Assembly (NCBI GenBank): GCA_037976565.1
Contig: CP137674.1
Location: forward strand, 32,023,047 to 32,087,046
Length of the DNA stretch: 64,000 bases
From: Mesocentrotus franciscanus
Lineage: Eukaryota > Echinodermata > Echinoidea > Camarodonta > Strongylocentrotidae
Direction: 5' to 3'
Position 1 is the first letter of the stretch. Each line of letters opens with the position of its first letter. This document shows, one piece after another, positions 37,337-49,300 of the stretch. Under the pieces are notes generated by a model. That model was not told where the DNA came from. It saw only the letters and a list, made by a program, of their open reading frames with translations, and ran no database searches. Made by a program: the position numbers and the translations under genes.

Positions 37337-40300
37337 TTTTTAAAGTCCACTCCAAATTTTATTAAACCGAAAATGGAAATTCTTTGTGCCCAATTGATCG
37401 TGAGCCAGGCAGCCACTGAGCAGCGCCAGATCGACATTGCTCTATCCCCTTATTGTTGAACGCCAAACAAGGTAGCAGCGACTCCCATCTTTTAACGTCT
37501 TTTGGTATGACGCGGCCGGGGTTCGAACCCACGACCTCCCGGTTGTGAGGCGGACGCTCTACTGACTGAGCCAACACAATACAACACAACACAATATGCC
37601 TGCATACATACATGTAACTGGTAATCTACAAACAGATCTTCATGATATAGGCTGCATATTAGCCCTTTGAAGATTAACAGTAGAAGAAGAAGAAGAAGAA
37701 GAAGAAGAAGAAGAAGAAGAAGAAGAAGAAGAAGAAGACCTTATTCCCTTTATATGTTGGATCTGTGATGTGAAAAGTGCAAGGAACATGCTAATGGCAA
37801 TCCAAGGGAAATTTGTTTAGACATACAAATCATGTTTGCTTTTCCTCCGCTGGTGGTCGAAACCAATTGCCTTCGCAGATCTGTCCAAAAATCAAAGGGT
37901 TCCAACCAGAGCTTCATTTCAAATGTTGCAACAGAAATGTTAAAGGGACAGTTGAGTTCTTGTTTAAGACCGCAAATGCCTTCAAAGTGCATGGTTATTG
38001 CTCTTATTCTTATTCATGACATTTAGAGTGCCCTTTTAGGACCTAAAATTGCTATGAAAGTAATTTTAGACCCCCAAATGTGTGAAATTTAGATTAAATC
38101 CGATCGTACCTATTCAGCTCCACTTTCAAAGAAATACGGTGACCGTTAATTTTGAATAACAATAAAAATAATAATAATAACAATACACGGGCCAGCTTGT
38201 TGTGCGTATCATAACCAACACGAAAAAGCCAACAAAAAGCCAACATTGGCATTGGCTGGAATAAAACGTATAAGGCACTATCTTGTTTTTTCAACGGCTG
38301 GTTCAAAATTATTGAATATTTGCAGGGCCCCATATATATTAGAGATGGTTTTATTTATGGATATTTCAGCCGTCTCTGAACCGATTTTGACCAAACAAAG
38401 ATGATTTTGTCATTTAAATTGTATGCTCTTTCAAATTTGGCACTCAGTTTTTCATTATCTCACAAACAAATTATTTTGTGTAGCGCCCTCTATACCAAAG
38501 CTCAACTATCCCTTTAAGCTAATTTGAGAAAGCACAATTTGATGATTTTATTTATCAGGATTAAATGTTGCAATGTATCCAATCTTTATCAGCTGTGGTT
38601 GACCGAGGGAGGAACCATTGAACTGCCACAGTCGACTCTGTCACAAGTACAATGTGTGCGTGTATACTAATAGTCCTAACAATGTTGCAGTTCATGGTTG
38701 TTGACCTATGGCAATTAAAGAGTTAAATTCATTTTCAACTACATGCAGGGGTCCTATAGATCTAAATTTGTGCATTTTGCAAATTTTAGATGTTTTTATC
38801 TTTAAATTTGGAAGCAAATCTAAAGTTCTAAACATCTTTTTCTCTTTCTTTTCTCTTTTTTTTTACAAGAAATTATTTAAACTCTGATCAGTAAAATTAA
38901 AACTCCAAAGACATTTTTTTTAATGAAGACATGCTGTTTACATTTTCTAATTAATCTTTTTCTTCTGATGGAGAACACACCCCTCCTATACCCGCCACTG
39001 GTGTATATTTATTTACGATAGATGCTGTAAATTATTCAAGACAGCCTAATAGTGAAAACCATGGTTTACCATCACACTTTCCTGTTCTTTAAATTGGCAG
39101 TCTCCCATATGTTTACATGATTTTTTTAAATAAACCATTACCTTACTTTACATTACATTGATTTTATCACCTTTGGCAAATATGTACAAGACTAGATGGA
39201 ACATTGACTGCGCGCAGTCGAAAATGATGCCTCCGCCATAGAGCGATTTTACAAACCAAAACGGAAACAATTTTTAATATTCAAGTTTGATAGTAATCCA
39301 TTAACGGGTTCTCAGAATATCGTGATTACAAGCTATTTCTCATATACATGGCTCTGCAAGATAAATTCCTGTCCTGAGTTTGATAGTAATCCATCTGTCG
39401 GTTCTAATTATAATGCATTCCCAAGTTATTTATATGCATACATAATGAGCCCCATGACCTTTGACCTTTGAACTCATGACCCTAAAATCTAATCAGTTCA
39501 TTGGCTCTGAAAGATACATAAACATGTCTTGAGTTTGATAGTAATCCATCTATCGGTTCTCAAGATAATGCGATCCCAAGCTATTTTTTAATACATAAAA
39601 AAGCCCCACGACTTTTGACCTTTGACCCCAAAATTTAATCAGTTCATTTGATCTGCAAGATACATGTTTTGAGTTTGATAGTAATCCGTCCACCGGTTCT
39701 AATGATAGTGGGATCACAAGCTGTTTTTGCATACATAATGAGCCCTGTGACCTTTGACCTTTAACCTCGTGAACCCAAAATCTAATCAGTTTATTGGTTC
39801 TGCAAGATACATACATGCCCCAAGTATGGCGGGAATCCATCAATCGATTCTTGAGATAATGCGATCACGAGCTATTTTTGTATACAAAATGAGCCATGTG
39901 ACCTCTGACCTTTGACCTCGTGACCCCAAAATCTAATCAGTTCATTATCTCTGCAAGATACATACATGACCCAAGTTTGGCGGTAATCCATCAACCGGTT
40001 CTTGAGATAACACGATCACGAGAACGGGACGTACGTACGGACGGACAACCAGAAAACATCATGCCTGGCATAAAAACTTCAAATGCCTATAAAAATTGTG
40101 ATTCTGCATTGAAAAAACAGTGATGAATGCAGTCATACACAGATCAAGAGAAGGAAAAGAGATAATTGGGAGAGAATTAAAAAATAGAGAAAATAAGAGA
40201 GAGGAATGGAAAGAGGAAAGAGAAAGACAGAGTTAAAAATCAGAAGAGATAGACGAAATAGAAAGAAAGCGAAAGAAAGCAGGGAAGATAGAGATAGAAC

Positions 40301-43300
40301 AGAAAAAGAGAGAGATGGAAAGAAGAGAGAAAAGGGAGAGAAAGAGGAGGAGAGAATTAGATAGAGAAAGAGGCAAAAAATACATTGAAATAATGGAGAG
40401 AAAGAGAAACATAGAAGAGGGAGAGACAGAGAAAAGTGATGGAAAGAGAAGGAGGCAAGAAAAGAGATCGATGAAAGAAGAGAAAGAGAAAGAAAGATGA
40501 AAGAGATGGAGTGAGTCCTTGACCCCTTTGATTAACCTGCTAGCTGCCCTGTACTCTTGAACTAGGTTTAGTTTCCTCTAGGAAGGAAAAGCTCATGTAC
40601 GCATACCAACATGAAATAGCTGGATAATGTGGGATTCCATTCATAGGAGAGCTATAGCTTGGGGCCTTCTTTTCATCCCATCTCTTCTTTCATGGTAGAG
40701 GAACAATAGCCATGTTCACACGGAACTGTCAAAGATTCAAACATCAAGTTTGCGAAACCTTCAAGTTTTGCAAAACAACGATCCCATAACAACGAGGGTT
40801 CACATGGGACCAAAAACAATGAGTATTTACAGTTATAAACTACAAGCTGGGCAAGAAGTCATTTTCAAACCTTGATAGCAAACTTGTGTAGAATAAAGCA
40901 GAAAAATAGGAGAAGCATACTGATGAAAGTTTGAATGAAATCGGACAAAAAATGAGAAAGTTACAAATTTTTGAAAGTTGCAATTACTATAGGTATGGGC
41001 TCTTCAAATTGGCTGAATTGATAACGTCTACGTAATCTAGTGGCGTACAACTTTCCCATTTGCTCCAATACACAAAAGGACTAAAATTTCAACTTTTCAT
41101 AAATGAACGACTCTGGATAGTCTGTTCTTTTTAGAGGACCTGTAATAATGTACTCTCCATGATATATTTTGAGATTCGCACAGCTGTAGTGATCTCATAT
41201 TTCAAACACTTATAACTTTCTTAATATTGGTCCGATTTATTTCAAACTTTTGCCATTCTGTTTCTCTGATTTTTATGCTTTCATTCGAATGAACTTATTA
41301 GAAGGGTCGGATTGCCCTTTAACTTTAAGCTTGCGTAACCTTAAAGTTTATTACATCCACATGGCACATAACTTTGAGGATCATCATCTGTGGCTCGTAG
41401 TTATCAAACTAACCATAAGATTGATCGTGGTTTATAACTTTAACACGCTGGCCCATTGACTTAATTTTCCCATTCCCATACTCATAGGCTTTATACAGGA
41501 GCAAAAATGTATCCCATTGGTAAAGTAAACTTCAGATTTGATGACCATTAGTGTGTGAACACAGTCTGTAAGTTGACTACAAGATAACCTCAAAGTTTAA
41601 AACCATGGCCTAAACTTTAAAGGGGATGTCCACCCTGATATTAAGTTGGTTTTAATAAAAGCAGAAAAGAGGAACAGGTGAGTGAAAATTTGAGCAAATT
41701 CCAATGAAAAATAAGAAAGTTATGAATTTTTGAAGTTGCAATCGATCAAACACAAATTGGCAACTCTGAAGTATCTTGCAAGCTGCCTTCCTATTTGTTC
41801 TGTACTTTAAAACGAATCTGAAATTATTATTTTCCCTAAAGAAAATTTTCAACCATACATGCACCCTAAATATAATTATCACAAATATGTTTCTATTCAA
41901 CCCTGTATGGAAAAAAATCTATCCTGACATCAATAACTAACTTTCACTGACCTGTTCCGCTCATTGTTCTGCTTCTATTAAAACCAACATAATATCAGGG
42001 TGGACTTTCCCTTTAAGTTTATGGACAGTTGGTGAACATACCTAATGTTGGATCCAGGCTTTCATGGATAGGAATATTTCTCCTTTATTTCACTCAAGGC
42101 AGAGTGCAATGTTTAGTTTGGGACCTGTATTCTACTCTGACGAACCCTCCACAAACATCCATCAGTTAAACCATGGAGGCAAGCTCTCACCTCAATGGTT
42201 TAAAGGTAGAGTGCAATGTTTAGTTTGGGACCTGTATTCTACTCTCATGAACCCTCCACAAACATCCATCAGTTAAACCATGGAGGCAAGCTCTCACCTC
42301 AATGGTTTAAAGGCAGAGTGCAATGTTTAGTTTGGGACCTGTATTCTACTCTCACAAACCCTTCACAAACATCCATCAGTTAAACCATGGAGGCAAGCTC
42401 TCACCTCAATGGTTTAAAGGCAGAGTGCAATGTTTAGTTTGGGACCTGTATTCTACTCTCATGAACCCTCCACAAACACCCATCAGTTAAACCATGGAGG
42501 CAAGCTCTCACCTCAATGGTTTAAAGGCAGAGTGCAATGTTTAGTTTGGGACCTGTATTCTACTCTCAAACCCTCCACAAACACCCATCAGTTAAACCAT
42601 GGAGGCAAGCTCTCACCTCAATGGTTTAAAGGCAGAGTGCAATGTTTAGTTTGGGACCTGTATTCTACTCTCACAAACCCTCCACAAACACCCATCAGTT
42701 AAACCATGGAGGCAAGCTCTCACCTCAATGGTTTAAAGGCAGAGTGCAATGTTTAGTTTGGGACCTGTATTCTACTCTGACGAACCCTCCACAAACACCC
42801 ATCAGTTAAACCATGGAGGCAAGCTCTCACCTCAATGGTTTAAAGGCAGAGTGCAATGTTTAGTTTGGGACCTGTATTCTACTCTCATGAACCCTCCACA
42901 AACATCCATCAGTTAAACCATGGAGGCAAGCTCACCTCAATGGTTTAAAGGCAGAGTGCAATGTTTAGTTTGGGACCTGTATTCTACTCTGACGAACCCT
43001 CCACAAACACCCATCAGTTAAACCATGGAGGCAAGCTCTCACCTCAATGGTTTAAAGGCAGAGTGCAATGTTTAGTTTGGGACCTGTATTCTACTCTGAC
43101 AAACCCTCCACAAACACCCATCAGTTAAACCATGGAGGCAAGCTCTCACCTCAATGGTTTAAAGGCAGAGTGCAATGTTTAGTTTGGGACCTGTATTCTA
43201 CTCTGACGAACCCTCCACAAACACCCATCAGTTAAACCATGGAGGCAAGCTCTCACCTCAATGGTTTAAAGGCAGAGTGCAATGTTTAGTTTGGGACCTG

Positions 43301-46300
43301 TATTCTACTCTGACGAACCCTCCACAAACACCCATCAGTTAAACCATGGAGGCAAGCTCTCACCTCAATGGTTTAAAGGCAGAGTGCAATGTTTAGTTTG
43401 GGACCTGTATTCTACTCTGACGAACCCTCCACAAACACCCATCAGTTAAACCATGGAGGCAAGCTCTCACCTCAATGGTTTAAAGGCAGAGTGCAATGTT
43501 TAGTTTGGGACCTGTATTCTACTCTGACAAACCCTCCACAAACACCCATCAGTTAAACCATGGAGGCAAGCTCTCACCTCAATGGTTTAAAGGCAGAGTG
43601 CAATGTTTAGTTTGGGACCTGTATTCTACTCTGACGAACCCTCCACAAACACCCATCAGTTAAACCATGGAGGCAAGCTCTCACCTCAATGGTTTAAAGG
43701 CAGAGTGCAATGTTTAGTTTGGGACCTGTATTCTACTCTGACGAACCCTCCACAAACATCCATCAGTTAAACCATGGAGGCAAGCTCTCACCTCAATGGT
43801 TTAAAGGCAGAGTGCAATGTTTAGTTTGGGACCTGTATTCTACTCTCACAAACCCTCCACAAACACCCATCAGTTAAACCATGGAGGCAAGCTCTCGCCT
43901 CAATAGTTTAAAGGCAGAGTGCAATGTTTAGTTTGGGACCTGTATTCTACTCTGACGAACCCTCCACAAACACCCATCAGTTAAACCATGGAGGCAAGCT
44001 CTCACCCCAATGGTTTAAAGGCAGAGTGCAATGTTTAGTTTAGGACCTGTATTCTACTCTGACAAACCGTCCACAAACACCCATCAGTTAAACCATGGAG
44101 GCAAGCTCTCACCTCAATGGTTTAAAGGTAGAGTGCAATGTTTAGTTTGGGACCTGTATTCTACTCTGACGAACCCTCCACAAACATCCATCAGTTAAAC
44201 CATGGTGGCAAGCTCTCACCTCAATGGTTTAAAGGCAGAGTGCAATGTTTAGTTTGGGACATGTATTCTACTCTGACGAACCCTCCACAAACATCCATCA
44301 GTTAAACCATGGTGGCAAGCTCTCACCTCAATGGTTTAAAGGTAGAGTGCAATGTTTAGTTTGGGACCTGTATTCTACTCTGACGAACCCTCCACAAACA
44401 TCCATCAGTTAAAGATACTATGTCCCTTTTGCAGCCAACATTAAATTCTGTAGAACTTTGCAGGAATTATGAATATGTCATGTATGTCCTATCTGTGAAA
44501 TTTAAACGTTAGCAGTGTCCTAATATTCAAATTATGCAAGGAAACCCGTTTACTTGCTAGACTTCACTGTCAGACACTATTGAGTGACTGACTGGCTTTT
44601 TCATCTTTGGTAATAACATACATAAAATGAGCTGTAAAGGGTACATGAGCATTTGTCTACATCAATAACCCACTTCTTGTAATGGCCAAAATTAAACTGA
44701 TTGAATCTTTGCGCAGCATAAAACGTACGACCATTCGGTACAATGGTCTGAAAAATCAGACTATTACTTACTGGCTCTATAGCTCCTAAGTCGATTCGAC
44801 AACTAATAGTCGTTATTTTCCCACTTAAAGACATTTTCAAGCCCACTTTTTTAAAGGGAAGTTCTAAATTAGTATTGTCTTTCAAATGCCGTTGGAATTT
44901 AACCTTTTCATTTTTTTGGCCTGCAAATGGGACATAGTACCTTTACCATGGGGGCAAGCTCTCACCTCAATGGTTTAAAGGTAGAGCGCAATGTTTAGTT
45001 TGGGACCTGTATTCTATTCTCACGAACCCTCCACAAACATCCATCAGTTAAACCATGGGGGCAAGCTCTCACCTCAATGATTTAAGGTGCTCACAGCATT
45101 AAGGAATACCTTCCTAGCGGTACCTATTTAGCACCTGGGTCGAGAGTGGCAAATGTAGATTAATGTCTTGCCAAAGGACATTAGCAGGACTCTAACCACA
45201 AACCATGTGATCCACAATCCGAGGACGTATATCCACTAAACCAAAACACCAGTTTTATTACCAGTACCAATGACTCAGCTGCACCGGCCTACAGCCAGTA
45301 CAACTGAAATGAAATGCAGTTGTAGTACAGTAGGCTTTCCCCCTACTCTTTAACAAAGAGTGCAGTTGGTTCTAAAGAGATGTACTCGTTGGATCTCATG
45401 GGGACTTTGACAATATTAATAATAATAATAATAATAGGTATTCTAGCATTTCAAGGAATTAATTCCTGCCAGGTACCCATTTACCTCACCTGGGTCGAGT
45501 GTGGCAAATGAAGATTAATGCCTTGCCAAAAGACATTAGTTATTTACTGGATAATGGGTGTTATCATCTACAGCAAGTGGATTTCAATTTTAGCATTGAG
45601 AGGGCTTATGTAATGCACACACCCTCTACTCACTTCAAAAGAACCATCTGTAAGGTAAAGTCATCATCACAAGTTCCTATTCCAAAAGAGAACCTGAAGC
45701 TTTCTGTGTCTCTAGCAGCAAGTTCTTGGAGGGACAGCAAGGTTTGCTACTGCTGCTTGCAAAATTTGTTTAAAAAAACAATAACTCATTCCCTGGTAAA
45801 TTCACAAAGTCCAGTATATATATATGCAAGCTATGATGTAAAGCACATGGAAACAGACAAGAATATGTAGGCCTGTAATGTAATGCGATTGCATTGTGAA
45901 AGAAACGTTGTGGAATCGATCAGAAAAGTTGATCATCTAGCATATATTAAGTATTGGTGTGTACTGCAAGGTTCTGGAATCAAAATGATAAGAAATTTGG
46001 CCCAGTCTTGGTAAAGTTACAAGCACTGTACACAGAAAGATGTATATTGGACTACGCGACCACGTGCGCGATATCTATTTGGTCCCAATAGATATAACAA
46101 TTTACCAAATATATCAATTAGTAGGCGGTTTCCCGGCAAAATTTTTATCATTACATATTAGTCAAAACATATTCTTTCACATGATTGGTAATGAGAGCTT
46201 TCATTTCATTTTTTGAGAGAGGGGCATTTCCAAAACTGGTCTGTACCTTTAATGTGTGTTTGCTCTATTACACACAGGCAATCAATGTTTTATCTGAGGG

Positions 46301-49300
46301 ATAGAATCCATGACACAGGAGGGGGCAAGCTTTTGCATGTATTTTTCTTAATACACCACATTTACCACATTCATCTCCACATATGGAGGGCTAAGTAAGT
46401 ACAGGTGAAAGAATCTGGAGCAAGCATGTCCAGGGTTGCTGTATTCCACAACAAGCTATGTTAAACATTCAAGATCGTAGCATCTGTCTATACTTAAATG
46501 TATGTTATGGGTTGTTAAACCGCTGCCCAAGCACAACATTCATAATGGCTTGCAGAATGCAGATCATTCAAGGAAGTTACCATTGCTACACCTGGGTTGA
46601 GAGACAGATCAATGGATAAATGCCTTGTATTAGCATTTAGCATGTCATTGGAACTCATGATCTTAAGGTTGAAGAAGATGAACCGTTTTCAGAAGCACTC
46701 TTCTTGGATCCAAAATAACCACAGCTAATGAAATATACATATCTCCTCTTTAATGATGGGTTGTCAGAATAATGGTAAAATGAATGACATTGAATATTTC
46801 AAGATGGAAGCTACAAATGATTACTGAATAGTCCGCAACTCTACATTCAACTAAAGTTTAGCCTTGAACGTGACTGCAAACAAAAATTACCTTACAAGAA
46901 ACTACCTTCAGCTAATGTCAAACATTAACCGATCAGGCTAATTATTGTATACCGGTATATTAAAAGCTTGATGCTGATTGGAAAATGTTTAGAGAGGAGC
47001 TTTTTAATTGTAGATTATTAGGATTATGGCTCTATAGTGGTTTTAACCTCGTCAATTATCCCATGCAGGCCATGTCCATCATCTTTTACTTTGCCTTTAT
47101 GTTCATTCTAGTCAAGAAATTTTTGCCAAGCTTAAGGCCTGTGTTTTCCAAACCCCTTCGGACTTCACAATGAAGACAGCATAGCTGGAGCTTGTCCTAG
47201 AAAACAATCCATTGGCTATGAGCCAGTCGGTTAGAATCCTGCACCTGTCTGTAGCCAAGGCCAAAAAACGTTCCATTTGGTCATCCCTCTAAACACTTGG
47301 TGGCACCGAACTGTTTCCCTGCCTCTATGCTATTTCCATCCACTTGACCGATCTGCTTAAAATACATGTTTTTATCACTATATACGTTACATACGTTTCC
47401 GGTAAACGGTCAGGTTCGGAAATGGCTTAGTAAATGCGATTAGTTTAATTCCTAGCAAAGGAAATCTGATTCACTAAATCAGGAGCCCCATGTTGGCTCC
47501 AACAGCTATAAATGGTTTCCGTTTTCATCTTTGTTTTGACTTTTTTCACGGAAATCGGCATATACCAGAACAAGAATATCTGTAAAGCCCCTATAGTAAT
47601 ACGTAAGCGTGAAAGGATATGACTAAACCAAAATACGGGAAAGTCCAAATATCGCAAAATCTATCAGGATATCAAATGTATTGTATGACGATCTGACATT
47701 TCATCTAGCGATTATTGCTCTGGGCTTTATTTCTGGAAAAGTACAGGGTGTGAGTGAGGGTTGCCTAAGGGTGAGGTTTAATGGTGGGTCCAGGATTGAA
47801 GTTAAGAATTCTGTTTGTGAATGAAATTGCTGTGGAGCAATATTTCCAGGAGCAAGTGTCTTACAACCGTATTAGGCACTGAAGTCCCATCAACTTTTTA
47901 AAATAAGGGTGATGAGTTTTCTAGGCGTAAAGTACAGAAGTCTGCCTGGGCTTCACATCTTACTATACAAACCCTATCTCCTTGTATCACAGGCCAATAT
48001 GAGTTGGGTCTGCCAGATTGAAGTTGCATGTATTATTCTCCAGGCGAAAGGAAAAATTGGCTTCAGGAATCATAATTCAAATACCTTGATGGCAAAAACA
48101 ATAATATTTCAAACAAATGTGTCATTTGTGCATTCGTTTTAGGTATGAGAAATATAACTGTCTGTACTTTTCATGTATATTTCAGATATTACCTTGCATC
48201 ATATTTCATTCATACTCAGCGCCATCTTATTCTGTGAAAACGGGTGCTACTTCCTTTAATACTAATGAAAACAGGAAAGAGATCAGCTATATATCACTCA
48301 TTTCTTGAGAACATTTGTTTGCAACCCTTGGGTCTGTTCCAACCACCAGTCAACATCTCCTTGCAAACTCAACAAAAACTTGCTTTTATTCCATACTTTT
48401 CTACCAAATCACCCACAAGAGTAACCAAGAACAATGTTCAAATCAAGCTAAGACATATCCTCAGCTGACAGCTATATGGTCGCTAAGTCCATGTCTATAT
48501 AATGGCTTGCTGTAGATCGAACGTCCTTCTACCGGTCGTACCAAGATGATTATTTGAAAGTAGAGCCCATGGATTACTGCAATGCAAAACTGATGAACAT
48601 GATGACAGACGAGTTCAAAGACAAACCCTTTACTCTAGTGTCTTCCGACTGCGGGTATTGAAAAGCATTTTCTAGGAATCTCTTGGTCACAGGCTTCATG
48701 GTGAACTTGAACCCACCTACATTTCAGGAGCTTTTCGATGACGGGCAAGGTAAAGGGAAATGCCTAAAGCTATCGCAAGGCTAGCTCTAAAAGGGATGTG
48801 GGTTAATGCTAGTTGAGGAGTAGATCTCTGATATTCACTTGAATAACAGTTTTCTTGGAGCAGGATGATTTGGATAAAAGAATAAGATATTCAAAAAGAA
48901 AAGGAAAGAAAAATATGGAGAAGTAGAGAAAATGAAGCCTGGGATTGTTAAAGAAAGATATACATTTTGAGGGTGGGTGTGTGTGGGAGTGTGTGAGAGA
49001 TAAAGAGATAAAATGGGACAGAGTCAGAGAAACAGAAACAGAAAGAAAAAAAAAGAGAATAATGGATACAAAGAAAGAAAAAAATAAAGAATGAGACATG
49101 GATTAGGATAGTTGGTATATTTAGGATTAACATGAAAACCTGACATAGATCAAATCACTTTCCTGGAATTCTAAAATTTGTTTACCGACAGCAAGAAGGG
49201 TATTAATTCTACATCAAAGGACACAAGTTCATATTCTTATGGTTCTTAATCACCAGATCAATTAGGATTTTTTTCAATTCTGCTCCACATATTCTCTTGT

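Noticed and set aside
37362..37613. tRNA gene or 83-residue protein on the minus strand
   Set aside because: A- and B-boxes are good but the anticodon stem is imperfect and a SINE body follows. The protein frame is incidental.
40315..40500. Charged Arg/Glu/Lys frame
   Set aside because: By-product of the purine-rich tract.
42064..42702. Repeated peptide frames (GPVFYS..PSTN.HQLNHGGKL) suggesting a repeat protein
   Set aside because: They arise from the 107-bp satellite. The unit length is not a multiple of three and frames break at each unit, so they are not a gene.
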